A stretch of 64,000 bases of DNA, from contig JANDJI010000006.1 in the NCBI GenBank assembly GCA_024331125.1, positions 124,001 to 188,000 of the forward strand, written 5' to 3'. This document shows, in pieces, positions 10,241-19,218 of the stretch. The notes under the pieces were generated by a model. It was given only the letters and a program-made list of their open reading frames with translations. It was not told the origin of the DNA and did not search any database. Both the position numbers and the translations under genes were made by a program. The DNA comes from Nitrospira sp. (GTDB taxonomy: Bacteria > Nitrospirota > Nitrospiria > Nitrospirales > Nitrospiraceae). Numbering within the stretch: position 1 is the first letter of the stretch; each line of letters starts with the position of its first letter.

Positions 10241-11140
10241 CTATGGAGCCGGTCTGAGCGGCCGGCCCGTCGCAATTTCGTAGGCTTCGGCCAACGTCGA
10301 AACCTCGGTGACTTTGATGGATCGCGCCATCCCCTTATCCATGAGGGCGAAGGTCCTCTGCCCTCCCGGTATCATCAACTCGTGAAATTGCCGGAGCAAG
10401 CGGCATCCTTCGATTTTATGCTCCAACCCTTCCACCGGACCGATGGCAAGATCCGAGTCGATGGTTCCGGAAAAACACAGATCTTGTCGAAGCTCGTCCC
10501 CCAAGATGGCCGACGCCACGGCGACCGCCCAAAAGCCCCCCGCGCTCGGCCCGTCCACGCGCACGCCGGTGTGAAGCGATCCCGCCGCCATGGGTATCGT
10601 CACATGGACCTTGAGAAATCGAGGATCGTATCGGACCGCCTTGGCCGCAGCCGACACCGCCGTGCCCAACGTCAGCCTTGCTTCGCTCATAAAATGGTAA
10701 TCGGCCGAGACAGCCGGGCCGTTTCCCTCGGCGAGGTGACTTACGTCCACCTGCAGCAGTTGAATATCACCTTTATTTGGGAGATTCCACCCCTTCGCTC
10801 GCCATTCAAGCGGAAGATCGCGCACGCTCAGCGCGGGGACGACGCGCGATGTAGCCGGGAACGGTCGCGACGACACGCTCCTCTTCTCCGTCTGATTCGG
10901 GACTGACACACCTTCCATCGATATCGGGTCCGTCCGTCGCCCATCTGCCGAATTTTCTCCCCTGGGAAATCGAGTTGATTGGAGTTCGGACAAACCGTCG
11001 ACTTTTCGACAGGTCGGCCCGCCTCCGTCTTGAAAGACCGTCGTCCCGTCCGGTTGCGTACAGCGCCACAGAGCGGCGTGACCATTCTGTCCCGCAAAGA
11101 GCAATGCCAACGAGACGGCGGCCTGGACAAACGCTCTCAT
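10241..11140 (-). CDS. Exported stand-alone Lon-type (S16) protease domain protein
   Basis: Protein of 299 residues. A signal peptide (1-22, ending NGHA) is followed by a short DUF4124-like motif (LWRCTQPDGTTVFQD), a low-complexity linker, then an S16 peptidase domain (about 125-290). The catalytic pair is visible: Ser199 in DGPSAGG and Lys242 in GLEHKIEG. The 43-residue spacing matches E. coli Lon (Ser679/Lys722). There is no AAA ATPase module. The start at 11140 has a GGAAGG ribosome site; an upstream ATG would bury the signal peptide. Known Lon-type domains are mostly cytoplasmic, so an exported version is unusual. Substrate unknown. It precedes ald by 8 bases. Confidence 0.8.
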   Translation of the reverse strand: MRAFVQAAVSLALLFAGQNGHAALWRCTQPDGTTVFQDGGGPTCRKVDGLSELQSTRFPRGENSADGRRTDPISMEGVSVPNQTEKRSVSSRPFPATSRVVPALSVRDLPLEWRAKGWNLPNKGDIQLLQVDVSHLAEGNGPAVSADYHFMSEARLTLGTAVSAAAKAVRYDPRFLKVHVTIPMAAGSLHTGVRVDGPSAGGFWAVAVASAILGDELRQDLCFSGTIDSDLAIGPVEGLEHKIEGCRLLRQFHELMIPGGQRTFALMDKGMARSIKVTEVSTLAEAYEIATGRPLRPAP

Positions 11141-11286
11141 CGGCACCTTCCGTACCACCGTTCTGCGCACCGTTCAGAGAAAATATAGCAGAGGAATCCG
11201 GGCAACTGGACAGCGTGAAAATCGCTGGTGTAAGATGCTCCCGCTTGTGTCGATCCCGCGCGATACACAAGAGGAGAAGCACCGGT

Positions 11287-11664
11287 ATGAACACCGAGCT
11301 CTGTCAGGCCTGCGGCGCGTCCGGCAGTCCGCTGATGAAGTTTTCTTTGGGAAAGGATTTCTTCGGCCGTCCCTATGACCGCCTTTCTCCTTCTTCCGAT
11401 CAACACCCCAAATGGTACTGTGCCTCGTGTTCGATGCACAAAAACCTCCAACGTGACTTTCGGGACATTCGAGCCGAGCATGACAAGCTCGTCAACGGGC
11501 AAGGCTCGGAATTGGCCAAGGCCGACGAGTTCCTTCGCGCATCCGTTCGATTGAGAGAAATTTTCACGATTCTGGACGCCGCGAGCGATCCCTCACCGCT
11601 CCTTGCGAAGCAGGATGTGCTCTTGCTCATGAAACGTCTGAACACGGTCACCATGCCGGTCTGA
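11287..11664 (+). CDS. Small cysteine-pair (zinc-ribbon-like) protein
   Basis: Protein of 125 residues, no family recognised. It has an N-terminal CQAC pair and a second pair CASC about 37 residues later, suggesting a structural zinc site. The rest is a charged helical tail. The ATG at 11287 follows GAGGAGAAG. It opens a run of four tightly packed same-strand genes (11-base gaps or overlap) with two iron-sulfur proteins, so a supporting role in redox or cluster handling is possible but unproven. Confidence 0.7.
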   Translation: MNTELCQACGASGSPLMKFSLGKDFFGRPYDRLSPSSDQHPKWYCASCSMHKNLQRDFRDIRAEHDKLVNGQGSELAKADEFLRASVRLREIFTILDAASDPSPLLAKQDVLLLMKRLNTVTMPV

Positions 11665-11675
11665 CGATCGACGCC

Positions 11676-12029
11676 ATGCCGCCCTTTCAACGTCACATTT
11701 TCGTCTGCACCAACCAACGGGCCAAAGACGATCCTCGCGGTTGCTGCGCCAACCTAGGGTCGGAAAGGCTTCACGCTCACTTCAAAAACGAAACCAAACG
11801 CTTAAACCTCAAGGGCTTGGTGCGCGCCAACAAAGCCGGCTGCCTCGACCACTGCGACATGGGCCCCAGCATCGTCATCTATCCGGAAGGAGTCTGGTAC
11901 TGGGTCGGAACTGAAGCCGACGTCACCGAGATCATGGAACGGCACGTCATCAGGGGCGAGATCGTGACGAGGCTGCTCATGCCGGATCATCCGGCGCCGG
12001 ATTCTCTCGCCCCTCTTAAAATCCCCTGA
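11676..12029 (+). CDS. Thioredoxin-like [2Fe-2S] ferredoxin
   Basis: Protein of 117 residues with the thioredoxin-like 2Fe-2S pattern: an early Cys (HIFVCTNQR), a Cys pair (RGCC), then CLDHCD about 38 residues on. This family resembles the NuoE C-terminal domain and shuttle ferredoxins. The PSIVIYPEGVWY stretch is typical. Cytoplasmic electron carrier; partner unknown. Gaps of 11 bases on both sides indicate an operon. Confidence 0.88.
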   Translation: MPPFQRHIFVCTNQRAKDDPRGCCANLGSERLHAHFKNETKRLNLKGLVRANKAGCLDHCDMGPSIVIYPEGVWYWVGTEADVTEIMERHVIRGEIVTRLLMPDHPAPDSLAPLKIP

Positions 12030-12040
12030 TCTCCATTCCC

Positions 12041-12454
12041 ATGCCGATTGAAAATAAATGGAAGGCCAACTTGGAGAAAGTCGCCTTCGCCAAGCGGTTT
12101 CCGGGACTCCTGACGGAATGGCGCGACTGTCAGGGGAAAACGGTCGAAGCCGTGATACCGCTCACGGGCAGACAGGGCGCCGCCGTCGTCAGTTTCACCG
12201 ACGGGACCTTCTTCGTCGTGCCTCCCTTGGCGCCCGAGGCGTGGGAACTGGGTCAAGCCTTGATAGATGCCAGACCAACTCTCGAACCCAAACACCGATC
12301 GGCGTATGAGGAATATGATCGGCTGGTCGCACAAGACGCCGAAGCGCTTCGCTCGGCCCGATTGGAAAAAATCGTCGGGGCGATTCAAAATAACGTGGAC
12401 CGGATCCCCGGGTTGAAAGAGCGCATCAAAGCGCTTGTTCAGGAGTGGAAGTGA
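12041..12454 (+). CDS. Conserved hypothetical protein in iron-sulfur operon
   Basis: Protein of 137 residues, not recognised. Soluble, with a beta-rich middle (AAVVSFTDGTFFVVPP) and a C-terminal helix. No signal peptide or metal motif. It lies between a 2Fe-2S protein and a 4Fe-4S ferredoxin, and its stop overlaps the start of the latter, so it is probably made with them. Confidence 0.7.
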   Translation: MPIENKWKANLEKVAFAKRFPGLLTEWRDCQGKTVEAVIPLTGRQGAAVVSFTDGTFFVVPPLAPEAWELGQALIDARPTLEPKHRSAYEEYDRLVAQDAEALRSARLEKIVGAIQNNVDRIPGLKERIKALVQEWK

Positions 12455-12747
12455 ACGGCCGGCCCACCAAGAACATGTTCGAGATCTTTTCGCAAGGCCT
12501 TTTCGAAGGAGTGACTCCCATGATGGTTGTTCGCGATCACCTAGTCCGCCATCCAGACCGTTGCACCCATCAAGCCGTCTGCGTGCCGATCTGCCCGACC
12601 GGCGCGTGGCTCTCCACGCCCCCTTACAAGTTCGATCCCTCGCGCTGTCTTGAAAGTTGCCGCCTCTGCCTCGATGCCTGTCCCTCACAAGCCATCTACG
12701 GCGTGTTCAAGAAAGGCGACAAACTGTTGGAGCCGCAGAAGAAGTAA
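12451..12747 (+). CDS. 4Fe-4S dicluster ferredoxin-like protein
   Basis: Protein of about 98 residues with two cysteine clusters: a first irregular one (CTHQAVCVPICP) and a second fuller one (CLESCRLCLDACP). The first lacks one of the usual Cys spacings, so it may hold a different cluster or depend on another Cys. The GTG at 12451 overlaps the preceding stop (GTGA) and has AGGAG 5 bases upstream; GTG 12445 and ATG 12475 are alternatives. Last gene of the small operon. Confidence 0.8.
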   Translation: MNGRPTKNMFEIFSQGLFEGVTPMMVVRDHLVRHPDRCTHQAVCVPICPTGAWLSTPPYKFDPSRCLESCRLCLDACPSQAIYGVFKKGDKLLEPQKK

Positions 12748-12880
12748 TCATAAAAACGGCGTATGGACGCAAGGTCTCCAAAATCAAAAATCCCGACGTT
12801 CTATCCCATGCTATGCCGCCCACGCTTTGTCGCACTCCCATGACATTAGTCCATGGGGCAGAGAGCGGGAGCCTGACTCG

Positions 12881-13918
12881 TCACGCAAGTTGTTTGCGCA
12901 GATGGCCCCAGTAGGCCGTGCCGGCATAGCCGCAGGCGACGGTGCCGGTCGTCATGGCCATGATCCGATAGACCTTGCTGCGCGGGATTTTCACCTTGAC
13001 GGCGGGATTCAAGAGGTCGGGAGATTGCAGCACCAGCTTGAGCGACTCGCCTGCCGAGAGGATCGGCCACATGCAGGAGAGCCTGAGCCTTGTCTCGTAG
13101 CGGGGAACTGCCATGGTATAGAGCCAACCCTGATCAAGGTGTTCGACCGCCATTCGCACGAGCTTGGCCAACACCGGCCTGAAACGAGGAAGATTGGCTT
13201 GATCCAAGAGATCGCGCGGCTTCAGCCCCGCCTCGGCCAACATCGGCTCCGGCACGTAGCATCGCCCTTTTTGAAGGTCGTGGGCGAGGTCTTTGACGAT
13301 GTTGGTCAATTGAAGCCCCTTTCCAAATCGCACACCGATTGTCGCCATATCCCGCACGTTCCAGGAGGCCAACGCCTTCCGATGGGCGCACATCAGGTCC
13401 GTCCAAAACTCTCCCACACAACCGGCCACGTGATAGGTATAGAGGTCGAGTTCGTCGAGCGTCTTGAGGGCCGCAAGGTCTTCGGCGGATTGGCCGGGGA
13501 ATGCCCTCAAATCCATCTCCATTCCTTGCGTGAGCGTCGTCATGAGCCGCCGAATCCGGCGGCGGTCGTCCGGAGAGAAATCAAGAAACAGCCGGAAACA
13601 TTCATCCAGTCGTTCGAGCAGAACACGCTCCGCCGACTCAGACTGAAACGGCGCGACCGCGCGTTGAACGTCTCGCAGCCGTTCCCAGACAATGCGATCG
13701 TCGGCGAATTGGTCCCGGAAGCGACCGAGCAGCTCCAATCGCCGATGCCGCTCAATGATGTCCGTGTCCGCGATCGTGTCGGCGGCGCGTGCGAAGAGGT
13801 AGGCCAGAGCGACTTGATCCCGCACGTTTGCGGGAACGACGGCCAACGTCGTAAAAAAGAGCCTCGATACCCGTTTCAGAAGATCGTGAAGAAGCGCGCG
13901 TTTGGACGAGGCGGCCAT
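12881..13918 (-). CDS. Squalene/phytoene synthase family enzyme
   Basis: Head-to-head prenyl transferase of 345 residues. It has the two Asp-rich motifs (DTIAD near residue 45-50; NIVKDLAHD later) and the GLQLTNIVKD core. The sequence resembles bacterial squalene synthases more than phytoene synthases and ends with a hydrophobic segment (about 320-335) that may tether it to the membrane. Likely product squalene for hopanoids, although no shc or hpn genes are in the window. The start at ATG 13918 follows GAGAGGGGG; an upstream ATG would add 32 low-complexity residues. Confidence 0.88.
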   Translation of the reverse strand: MAASSKRALLHDLLKRVSRLFFTTLAVVPANVRDQVALAYLFARAADTIADTDIIERHRRLELLGRFRDQFADDRIVWERLRDVQRAVAPFQSESAERVLLERLDECFRLFLDFSPDDRRRIRRLMTTLTQGMEMDLRAFPGQSAEDLAALKTLDELDLYTYHVAGCVGEFWTDLMCAHRKALASWNVRDMATIGVRFGKGLQLTNIVKDLAHDLQKGRCYVPEPMLAEAGLKPRDLLDQANLPRFRPVLAKLVRMAVEHLDQGWLYTMAVPRYETRLRLSCMWPILSAGESLKLVLQSPDLLNPAVKVKIPRSKVYRIMAMTTGTVACGYAGTAYWGHLRKQLA

Positions 13919-14290
13919 CGCAGCCCCCTCTCTCGGCTTCCCCTCGGTTTCCCCTTCTTCTCCACGCCGCTTTTCCCGGATGGAATCGGAGGCCGGATGA
14001 ACACGGTCAAGCATAAGGCTTTGTACCGCAAGACGGTGGAGGGGTCAATCTCATGGCTCGCTCAGACCTTGGGTCTTTCTTCTTCTCATGGAACGGTCGC
14101 ACCTTGACTTTTAGACTCACAGCCTTATTCTTCAACCAGTTAGGCCTGATTTAGTCCGGATAGGCGATCAAGACCAGGACATTCAGAGGGATTCCGGATA
14201 TCAGGCCTGCGTGGACTTTGTGTATAATGTGGGTCTCCGCCTCTTCTCAACGGGACGCGAGCATGCGGTGAACTCGCAAGGAGGACGTCA
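13919..14290. other. Divergent intergenic region before htpX
   Basis: About 370 bases between divergent genes. No coding frame is convincing. It contains the htpX promoter (-10 TATAAT at 14223). The ribosome site AAGGAGG lies just before the htpX ATG. Confidence 0.6.
14223..14228 (+). promoter_or_regulatory. Putative -10 element of htpX
   Basis: Perfect TATAAT preceded by TGTG (extended -10 character), 63 bases upstream of the htpX start. The -35 is weak. Confidence 0.6.
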
Positions 14291-15178
14291 ATGAAGTGGA
14301 TGAAAGGCATGTTTCTGCTCCTGATGGCCAATATTCTGATCATGGTGACGCTTTCGATCACCGTTCCGATTTTGCTGAACGTCATTCTGCCCATGTTCGG
14401 CATCGATCTGCGCGGTTCGATCGATCTTTCGACGTTGGTGTGGGCCGCGGCCTTTGGATTCGGGGGTGCGTTTATCAGCTTGGCTTTCTCCAAGCAGATG
14501 GCCCGCTCGATGCTTGATTGCAGACAAATCACCCAACCTCGCTCACACGCCGAACAGGTGATCTATGGCTCGGTCCAAGAGATCGCACAACGGTTGCGCA
14601 TCAAGATGCCGGAAGTGTGGATCTACAATTCGCCGGACCCCAACGCCTTCGCCACCGGCCCCAGCAAAAACAACTCGATGGTCGCCGTGTCGACCGGGTT
14701 GCTTGAAAACCTGCGGGAGGATGAAGTCAAAGCGGTTCTCGCCCACGAAATGGGCCATGTCTATAACGGCGACATGTTCGCCACCACCGTTCTCGCCGGA
14801 CTGATGAATACGTTCGTGTACTATATCGCCATGTGGGTGCGGCGCGTCTTCGCGGAACGCGACCAAGCCGCTCTGGGATTCGCCTTGTCGCTGGTTCTTC
14901 AGATCGTCGTCAGCATCCTGGCGTCGATCCTGATCAGTTGGTTCTCTCGCCGCCGCGAGTTTGGAGCCGACGCTTTTGCGGCCAAGGTATATGGAAAAGA
15001 CTCCATGATCGGCGCTCTGCGCGCCATCGACCGGTGGGTCACCCGCGCTCAATTCCAATACTCGTCGCAAGACGCGCTGGCCACCATGAAAATCTCCGGT
15101 AAAACCGGCGGCTTCATGAGCCTGTTCTCGACACATCCGCCGATCGAAGCCCGTATCGCGGCGCTGGAGCGACTCTAA
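14291..15178 (+). CDS. htpX: HtpX family membrane zinc metalloprotease
   Basis: Membrane-embedded M48 protease of 295 residues for quality control of membrane proteins. Two N-terminal transmembrane segments (about 8-35 and 47-65), zinc motif HEMGH at 152-156, two further membrane segments, and the downstream metal-ligand region (RRREFGADAFAA). The C-terminal FSTHPPIEARIAALE matches the family. Strong ribosome site. Its last 4 bases overlap the convergent small gene at 15175. Confidence 0.95.
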   Translation: MKWMKGMFLLLMANILIMVTLSITVPILLNVILPMFGIDLRGSIDLSTLVWAAAFGFGGAFISLAFSKQMARSMLDCRQITQPRSHAEQVIYGSVQEIAQRLRIKMPEVWIYNSPDPNAFATGPSKNNSMVAVSTGLLENLREDEVKAVLAHEMGHVYNGDMFATTVLAGLMNTFVYYIAMWVRRVFAERDQAALGFALSLVLQIVVSILASILISWFSRRREFGADAFAAKVYGKDSMIGALRAIDRWVTRAQFQYSSQDALATMKISGKTGGFMSLFSTHPPIEARIAALERL

Positions 15179-15468
15179 GTCGCTCGTTTCCAGAACGAAA
15201 GGTGGGCGCGGTATTCATGAATGGCCGCGCCCAACGCCTCTTTTCCTCGTGGAATGTTCGCTTCCAGAGCCGCCTCCACCAGCGGATCGTCGATCTCAAC
15301 GTCGTAACGATCTTGAAAATTGGTCCTGACGGGCCCGACCGTGACATCCCGGGGCATGAAAACTTCTTTCCACACTTCCTTCTCAACCAAACAGACGTCC
15401 CGAAATCGTTCATAGAGCAACGTCAGCCTCTCAGGATCCGTGATTTTGATACGATTCTCCGTCGTCAT
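15175..15468 (-). CDS. Hypothetical protein
   Basis: Protein of 97 residues, not recognised. Acidic, soluble, no signal or metal motif. The start at ATG 15468 has AGAGGA 5 bases upstream; a longer frame to 15585 would overlap the next gene. Convergent with htpX with a 4-base overlap, so no cotranscription with it. Confidence 0.65.
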   Translation of the reverse strand: MTTENRIKITDPERLTLLYERFRDVCLVEKEVWKEVFMPRDVTVGPVRTNFQDRYDVEIDDPLVEAALEANIPRGKEALGAAIHEYRAHLSFWKRAT

Positions 15469-15520
15469 GGCGTCCTCTTGCATCCACTGGTGTCCGCGCA
15501 TACCCCCTTTAAGCCCGTCC

Positions 15521-16177
15521 TCACTGTTTTCCGTTCGTGCCGGTGCTTTCAAACGGCTTGGACGGCTCCGCTTCAGCAATCGCAAAGCGCATGGTCCCGA
15601 CTTGATTCACGGAGTGGAACGGTTGTTGACCTAATGGAGCGATGAAAATTTTAGCCAGATAATTGCCGATCATCCAAGCCTCCCCCGGCCGCTTCAATTC
15701 AAGAAAACCGTATCGTTCATGACCGGGCACCTCAAGCACGTCTCTCCCATTCAAGCCTGAGCTCAACCGCCCCTCCGGCTCCTCAAAAAACCACTGCACG
15801 CCGAACTGCGCCGGATCTTCCAAAGGCGCCACCTCAAAGACGATATAGACAACCGGCGTGTCCGGTGAAAACACCGATCCCGGTTCGACCGGTTTGAGCC
15901 GAGGGTCCTGAGTGTACCAGCCCTGTCGCCCGAACGTGTCCCATTCGACTTCATATCCTTTCGCCATCGTGATCCACGTAAACAGGGATTGAGGGATTCC
16001 CTGTCGCTGTTCGTCAAACGACGGACTCTGCGTGGGGCCGACCTCCGTCGTTTCCTGCTCTTTCGGAGCCAGCAAGTCCCTGGCGTCGGCCCGTGACACG
16101 GACCACACCGCCGGACTGGTCGATAGCCAGGCGGAAACGAGAACGGTGGCGAAGGAGTATAAGCTGGCGGCTCTCAT
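15521..16177 (-). CDS. Exported hypothetical protein
   Basis: Protein of 218 residues with a signal peptide (1 to about 30, AxA-like cleavage before RDLLAP). The body holds alternating beta-like segments (VVYIVFEVAPLED, GVQWFFEEPEG, ERYGFLELKRPGEAWMIGNYLAKIFI), suggesting an Ig/beta-sandwich fold. No family recognised. Probably periplasmic. The hypothetical gene at 15175 starts 52 bases downstream on the same strand. Confidence 0.65.
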   Translation of the reverse strand: MRAASLYSFATVLVSAWLSTSPAVWSVSRADARDLLAPKEQETTEVGPTQSPSFDEQRQGIPQSLFTWITMAKGYEVEWDTFGRQGWYTQDPRLKPVEPGSVFSPDTPVVYIVFEVAPLEDPAQFGVQWFFEEPEGRLSSGLNGRDVLEVPGHERYGFLELKRPGEAWMIGNYLAKIFIAPLGQQPFHSVNQVGTMRFAIAEAEPSKPFESTGTNGKQ

Positions 16178-16362
16178 GGATTTATGCTAACGAGGGGATC
16201 CCGCAGGGTCAATAAAGGCCCTCATCAACCGATGGGGAAAGTAGCGAGCGTCGTCCGCCGTTAAACGGCAGGCGGGAGGATGGAACCGAAAGAAGACGAG
16301 GGCTCAACCGGAAATCATTCCGACATGCTCGCCGACGCTCTCCGATCTTCCGCAAGCGCCGG

Positions 16363-16593
16363 TCAGCGGGGCGGCTCGGTCTGGGTGCCGGTCCGATTCC
16401 GCTCTTCTTGTTTCAAGTTTTCAAAAGCCTTGTCCGCGTGACCGCGAACCTGGTCCGGTGTGACGGTCGGCGGCGACGGCTTGGGCTGTTCGCCCGCGCA
16501 ACCGACGAGTCCCGGCAAGAGAACAAGCAGGCCGACCGCTCCAACGGCCAGGCTATCGTGAGACCGTTTCTGGAAAGCTCCCGTCTCGTTCAT
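16363..16593 (-). CDS. Small lipoprotein
   Basis: 76-residue protein with a hydrophobic segment (AVGAVGLLVLLPGLVGC) ending in the lipobox LVGC, then a short Pro-rich, charged tail. Predicted membrane-anchored lipoprotein of unknown role. No homologue recognised. Confidence 0.6.
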   Translation of the reverse strand: MNETGAFQKRSHDSLAVGAVGLLVLLPGLVGCAGEQPKPSPPTVTPDQVRGHADKAFENLKQEERNRTGTQTEPPR

Positions 16594-16673
16594 GCTCGTC
16601 CTCCTTCTTTTTTATCGATTCCGCGCGGCGATCGCCCGATAATCCGCAGCGAAAACGAACTTTTCACCAGCAA

Positions 16674-16691
16674 GATGTCCGTATGGACATC
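16674..16691. repeat. Perfect inverted repeat in divergent intergenic region
   Basis: GATGTCC, four-base spacer GTAT, GGACATC, in the 217-base region between the divergent lipoprotein gene and yqeY. It could be a regulator site or a small hairpin. No T tract follows, so a terminator is unlikely. Confidence 0.45.
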
Positions 16692-16810
16692 ATACCTCGC
16701 GAGATGCCGGAAACACCATGCTATCACCCTTATGCGTCTCGTTGACTCACCGAACGCGCGGGAGTATCCTTCACCGTGAAGCCCGCCTTACCTCAACCGA
16801 CGAGGTTCTC

Positions 16811-17260
16811 ATGTCGCTGCGTGATCGCTTGACCGAAGACCTGAAACTCGCCATGAAGTCGAAGGATCAGCTTCGGATGGATGTCATCCGTTTAATCAAA
16901 GCGGCTATTTTGAACAAAGAGCTGGAGTTAAAAAAAGACCTGGACGACGCCGAGATGAGTCGGCTCATGACGACGCTCATCAAGCAGCGCCGCGACTCCA
17001 TCGCCCAATACGAGCGAGCCGGTCGAACGGATTTGGCGGAGAAAGAACAAAAAGAAATCACCATCATCGAGACGTATCTCCCACAACCTCTATCCATGGG
17101 AGAAATCGAACGTCTGATCGCCTCGGTGATCGAAGAAACGGGAGCCCGGTCCCCCAAGGACATGGGCATCGTAATGAAGGCCGTCATGGCCCGTCTTGCG
17201 GGTCGGACCGTCGATGGAAAAATGGTCAGCGATCTGGTCCGCGCCAAACTGTCGACGTAG
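16811..17260 (+). CDS. GatB/YqeY domain protein
   Basis: Protein of 149 residues, full length for the YqeY family (MSLRDRLTEDLKLAMKSKD..., QRRDSIAQYERAGR, EIxxIETYLPQPLS, MGIVMKAVMARLAGRTVDG). The family is related to the tRNA-binding tail of GatB and may act in aminoacyl-tRNA amidation or tRNA handling; its exact role is not established. The start at ATG 16811 follows GAGG. Followed 88 bases later by the response-regulator pair. Confidence 0.9.
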   Translation: MSLRDRLTEDLKLAMKSKDQLRMDVIRLIKAAILNKELELKKDLDDAEMSRLMTTLIKQRRDSIAQYERAGRTDLAEKEQKEITIIETYLPQPLSMGEIERLIASVIEETGARSPKDMGIVMKAVMARLAGRTVDGKMVSDLVRAKLST

Positions 17261-17348
17261 CGTCTGCTATACTTACTACCCTGACCCTAAAGATGAAACC
17301 CGTTCGCCGTCGGCGGACGCTTCTTTCGGCATCCGATAAAGACGATCG

Positions 17349-17987
17349 ATGACCATTCTCATCGTCGATGATTCCGCTGATCAGCAGCTTCTCCTGAGAT
17401 CCGTCCTCACGAACGCCGGCCACTCCGATGTCCTAACGGCCGAGTCGGCGCAGACGGCCTTTTCGATGTTGTCCCTCAATGCCGAGCAAGACCGTTCGCC
17501 CATCGACTTGATCCTCATGGATATCCTCATGCCGAATCTTAGCGGCATCGAGGCGTGCCGACTGATCAAACAGCGAGACCATCTTCGAGACATCCCGATC
17601 ATCATGGTCACGGCCAAAAACGACCCGGACGACTTGAGCGAAGCGTTCTCGGCGGGAGCCATGGATTACATCTCCAAGCCGGTCAACAGCGTCGAGTTGC
17701 TGGCGCGCGTAACGTCCGCCTTGACGCTCAAGCGGGAAATGGATTGCCGCAAAGAGCGGGAGGCCGAGCTGCGGCGCAGCAACGAGGATCTGCAGCGGGC
17801 GCTCAAGGAAGTCAAAGTGCTCCGCGGCCTGATTCCCATCTGCGCGTCCTGCAAAAACATCCGCACCGACGATGGATTGTGGACGCGCATCGAAGAATAT
17901 CTGAGCGAGCATTCCGAGGTTCAATTCAGCCACGGCCTCTGCCAGCCCTGTATCAAAAAGCTTTATCCTGGTGTTTGCCAGGACTAA
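17349..17987 (+). CDS. Response regulator with C-terminal cysteine-rich module
   Basis: Protein of 212 residues. A receiver domain (1-125) has the acidic pocket DDS, phosphoacceptor Asp in LILMDILMP, and the conserved Lys in YISKPVN. A coiled-coil linker follows, then a C-terminal module with CASCKNIR and GLCQPC, often found behind REC or PAS domains and possibly zinc-binding. No DNA-binding output. The next gene encodes a paralogous receiver with a GGDEF domain 43 bases on, so the two probably work in one pathway. No histidine kinase is adjacent. Confidence 0.88.
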   Translation: MTILIVDDSADQQLLLRSVLTNAGHSDVLTAESAQTAFSMLSLNAEQDRSPIDLILMDILMPNLSGIEACRLIKQRDHLRDIPIIMVTAKNDPDDLSEAFSAGAMDYISKPVNSVELLARVTSALTLKREMDCRKEREAELRRSNEDLQRALKEVKVLRGLIPICASCKNIRTDDGLWTRIEEYLSEHSEVQFSHGLCQPCIKKLYPGVCQD

Positions 17988-18029
17988 TTGCTAGGATTCG
18001 ACCCATCTCGGCATGAGAGCGTATGTCGT

Positions 18030-19034
18030 ATGAGTATCCTGATCGTTGACGACTCGCCGGACGACCGCGAATTGCTCAAAACCATCCTCCTGTCGTCCGG
18101 ATATGAAGACGTCGTCACGACCGACTCCGCCGCCGCCGCCTTCGAGTACCTGGGGCTTGACGGGAGCAACGAGCCCTCCGGCCAAGTGAACCTCATCTTG
18201 ATGGACATCCTCATGCCTCAAACCAGCGGAATCGAGGCCTGCCGCCGGATCAAAGCCGTCACGCGGTACCGCGACACTCCCGTCATCATGATCACCGCCA
18301 AAACCGACCCGGCCGATCTTCAACAGGCCTTCGCCGCCGGCGCGATGGATTACATCGCCAAGCCGATCAACAGGATCGAGCTTCTGACACGGGTGCGATC
18401 CGTCCTGCGCCTGGTCCATGAAATCGAACGGCGACGCTCGCGCGAGCAGGAGCTGCTCGAAGTCATGCGCCAATTGCAGGAAGCCAACCAAATGCTCCTT
18501 CGCCTCTCTTGCTTGGACGGCTTGACAGGCATCACCAACCGCCGCCAATTCGACGACTTTCTGGACCAGGAATGGCGGCGGGCGGCTCGCGAGGCGACTC
18601 CGCTCTCCCTCATCATGTTCGATATCGACCAGTTCAAAACCTATAACGACACCAAAGGCCACATGGCCGGAGACGAGTGCCTCAAACGAGTCTCCGCCGC
18701 GATCTCCAGCGCCGTGAATCGGCCCGGCGACCTGGTCGCCCGCTACGGAGGCGACGAGTTTGCCATCGTGTTGCCGGGCACCTCCATTGAAGGCGCCGCG
18801 CAGGTGGCCGAGAACCTTCGCCGCCGGGTTGAGTGTCTCGGAATCAAGAACGTCGACGGAGGACTGATCACTATCAGCGTCGGCTATGCCTGTCTGACCC
18901 CCACCAGGAACACCTCTCCCACTGATCTCATCAAAGCGGCCGATCAGGCCCTCTATCAAGCCAAACAAGAGGGGCGTAATCGGATCCGACCGGCCGGCAC
19001 CCTCTCGCTCGTGCGAGATTCCCACGGGAATTAG
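18030..19034 (+). CDS. Response regulator diguanylate cyclase (REC-GGDEF)
   Basis: Protein of 334 residues, PleD-like. Receiver domain 1-125 ([23 protein letters not shown]), coiled coil about 130-165, then GGDEF domain. The active site RYGGDEF is intact, and an inhibitory I-site RPGD sits five residues upstream, so c-di-GMP synthesis with product inhibition is expected. The start at ATG 18030 is chosen to match the receiver N-terminus. Its receiver closely resembles that of the preceding gene, implying local duplication. The PilZ protein at 4.5 kb is a possible but distant effector. Confidence 0.92.
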   Translation: MSILIVDDSPDDRELLKTILLSSGYEDVVTTDSAAAAFEYLGLDGSNEPSGQVNLILMDILMPQTSGIEACRRIKAVTRYRDTPVIMITAKTDPADLQQAFAAGAMDYIAKPINRIELLTRVRSVLRLVHEIERRRSREQELLEVMRQLQEANQMLLRLSCLDGLTGITNRRQFDDFLDQEWRRAAREATPLSLIMFDIDQFKTYNDTKGHMAGDECLKRVSAAISSAVNRPGDLVARYGGDEFAIVLPGTSIEGAAQVAENLRRRVECLGIKNVDGGLITISVGYACLTPTRNTSPTDLIKAADQALYQAKQEGRNRIRPAGTLSLVRDSHGN

Positions 19035-19218
19035 GCTCGTGCGATAAGCGGTTGGAGGACTTCTTCTAGTGGAATCTCGACGACGTCTTGTGTAGAATGC
19101 CTTCGCGAATGCGAGCGCGACACCTCCCCGTTCTCCTGACCCAGGTTCCATGTTGCGCAATCAGGCGCAGCCAACCCTGCCGGTTTTTGCGTGCTCGGTT
19201 CGCATCAGTGACAAGCGT

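Noticed and set aside
11987..12688. 233-codon minus-strand frame
   Set aside because: Antisense to the well-supported iron-sulfur operon; Arg/Gly-rich with no domain.
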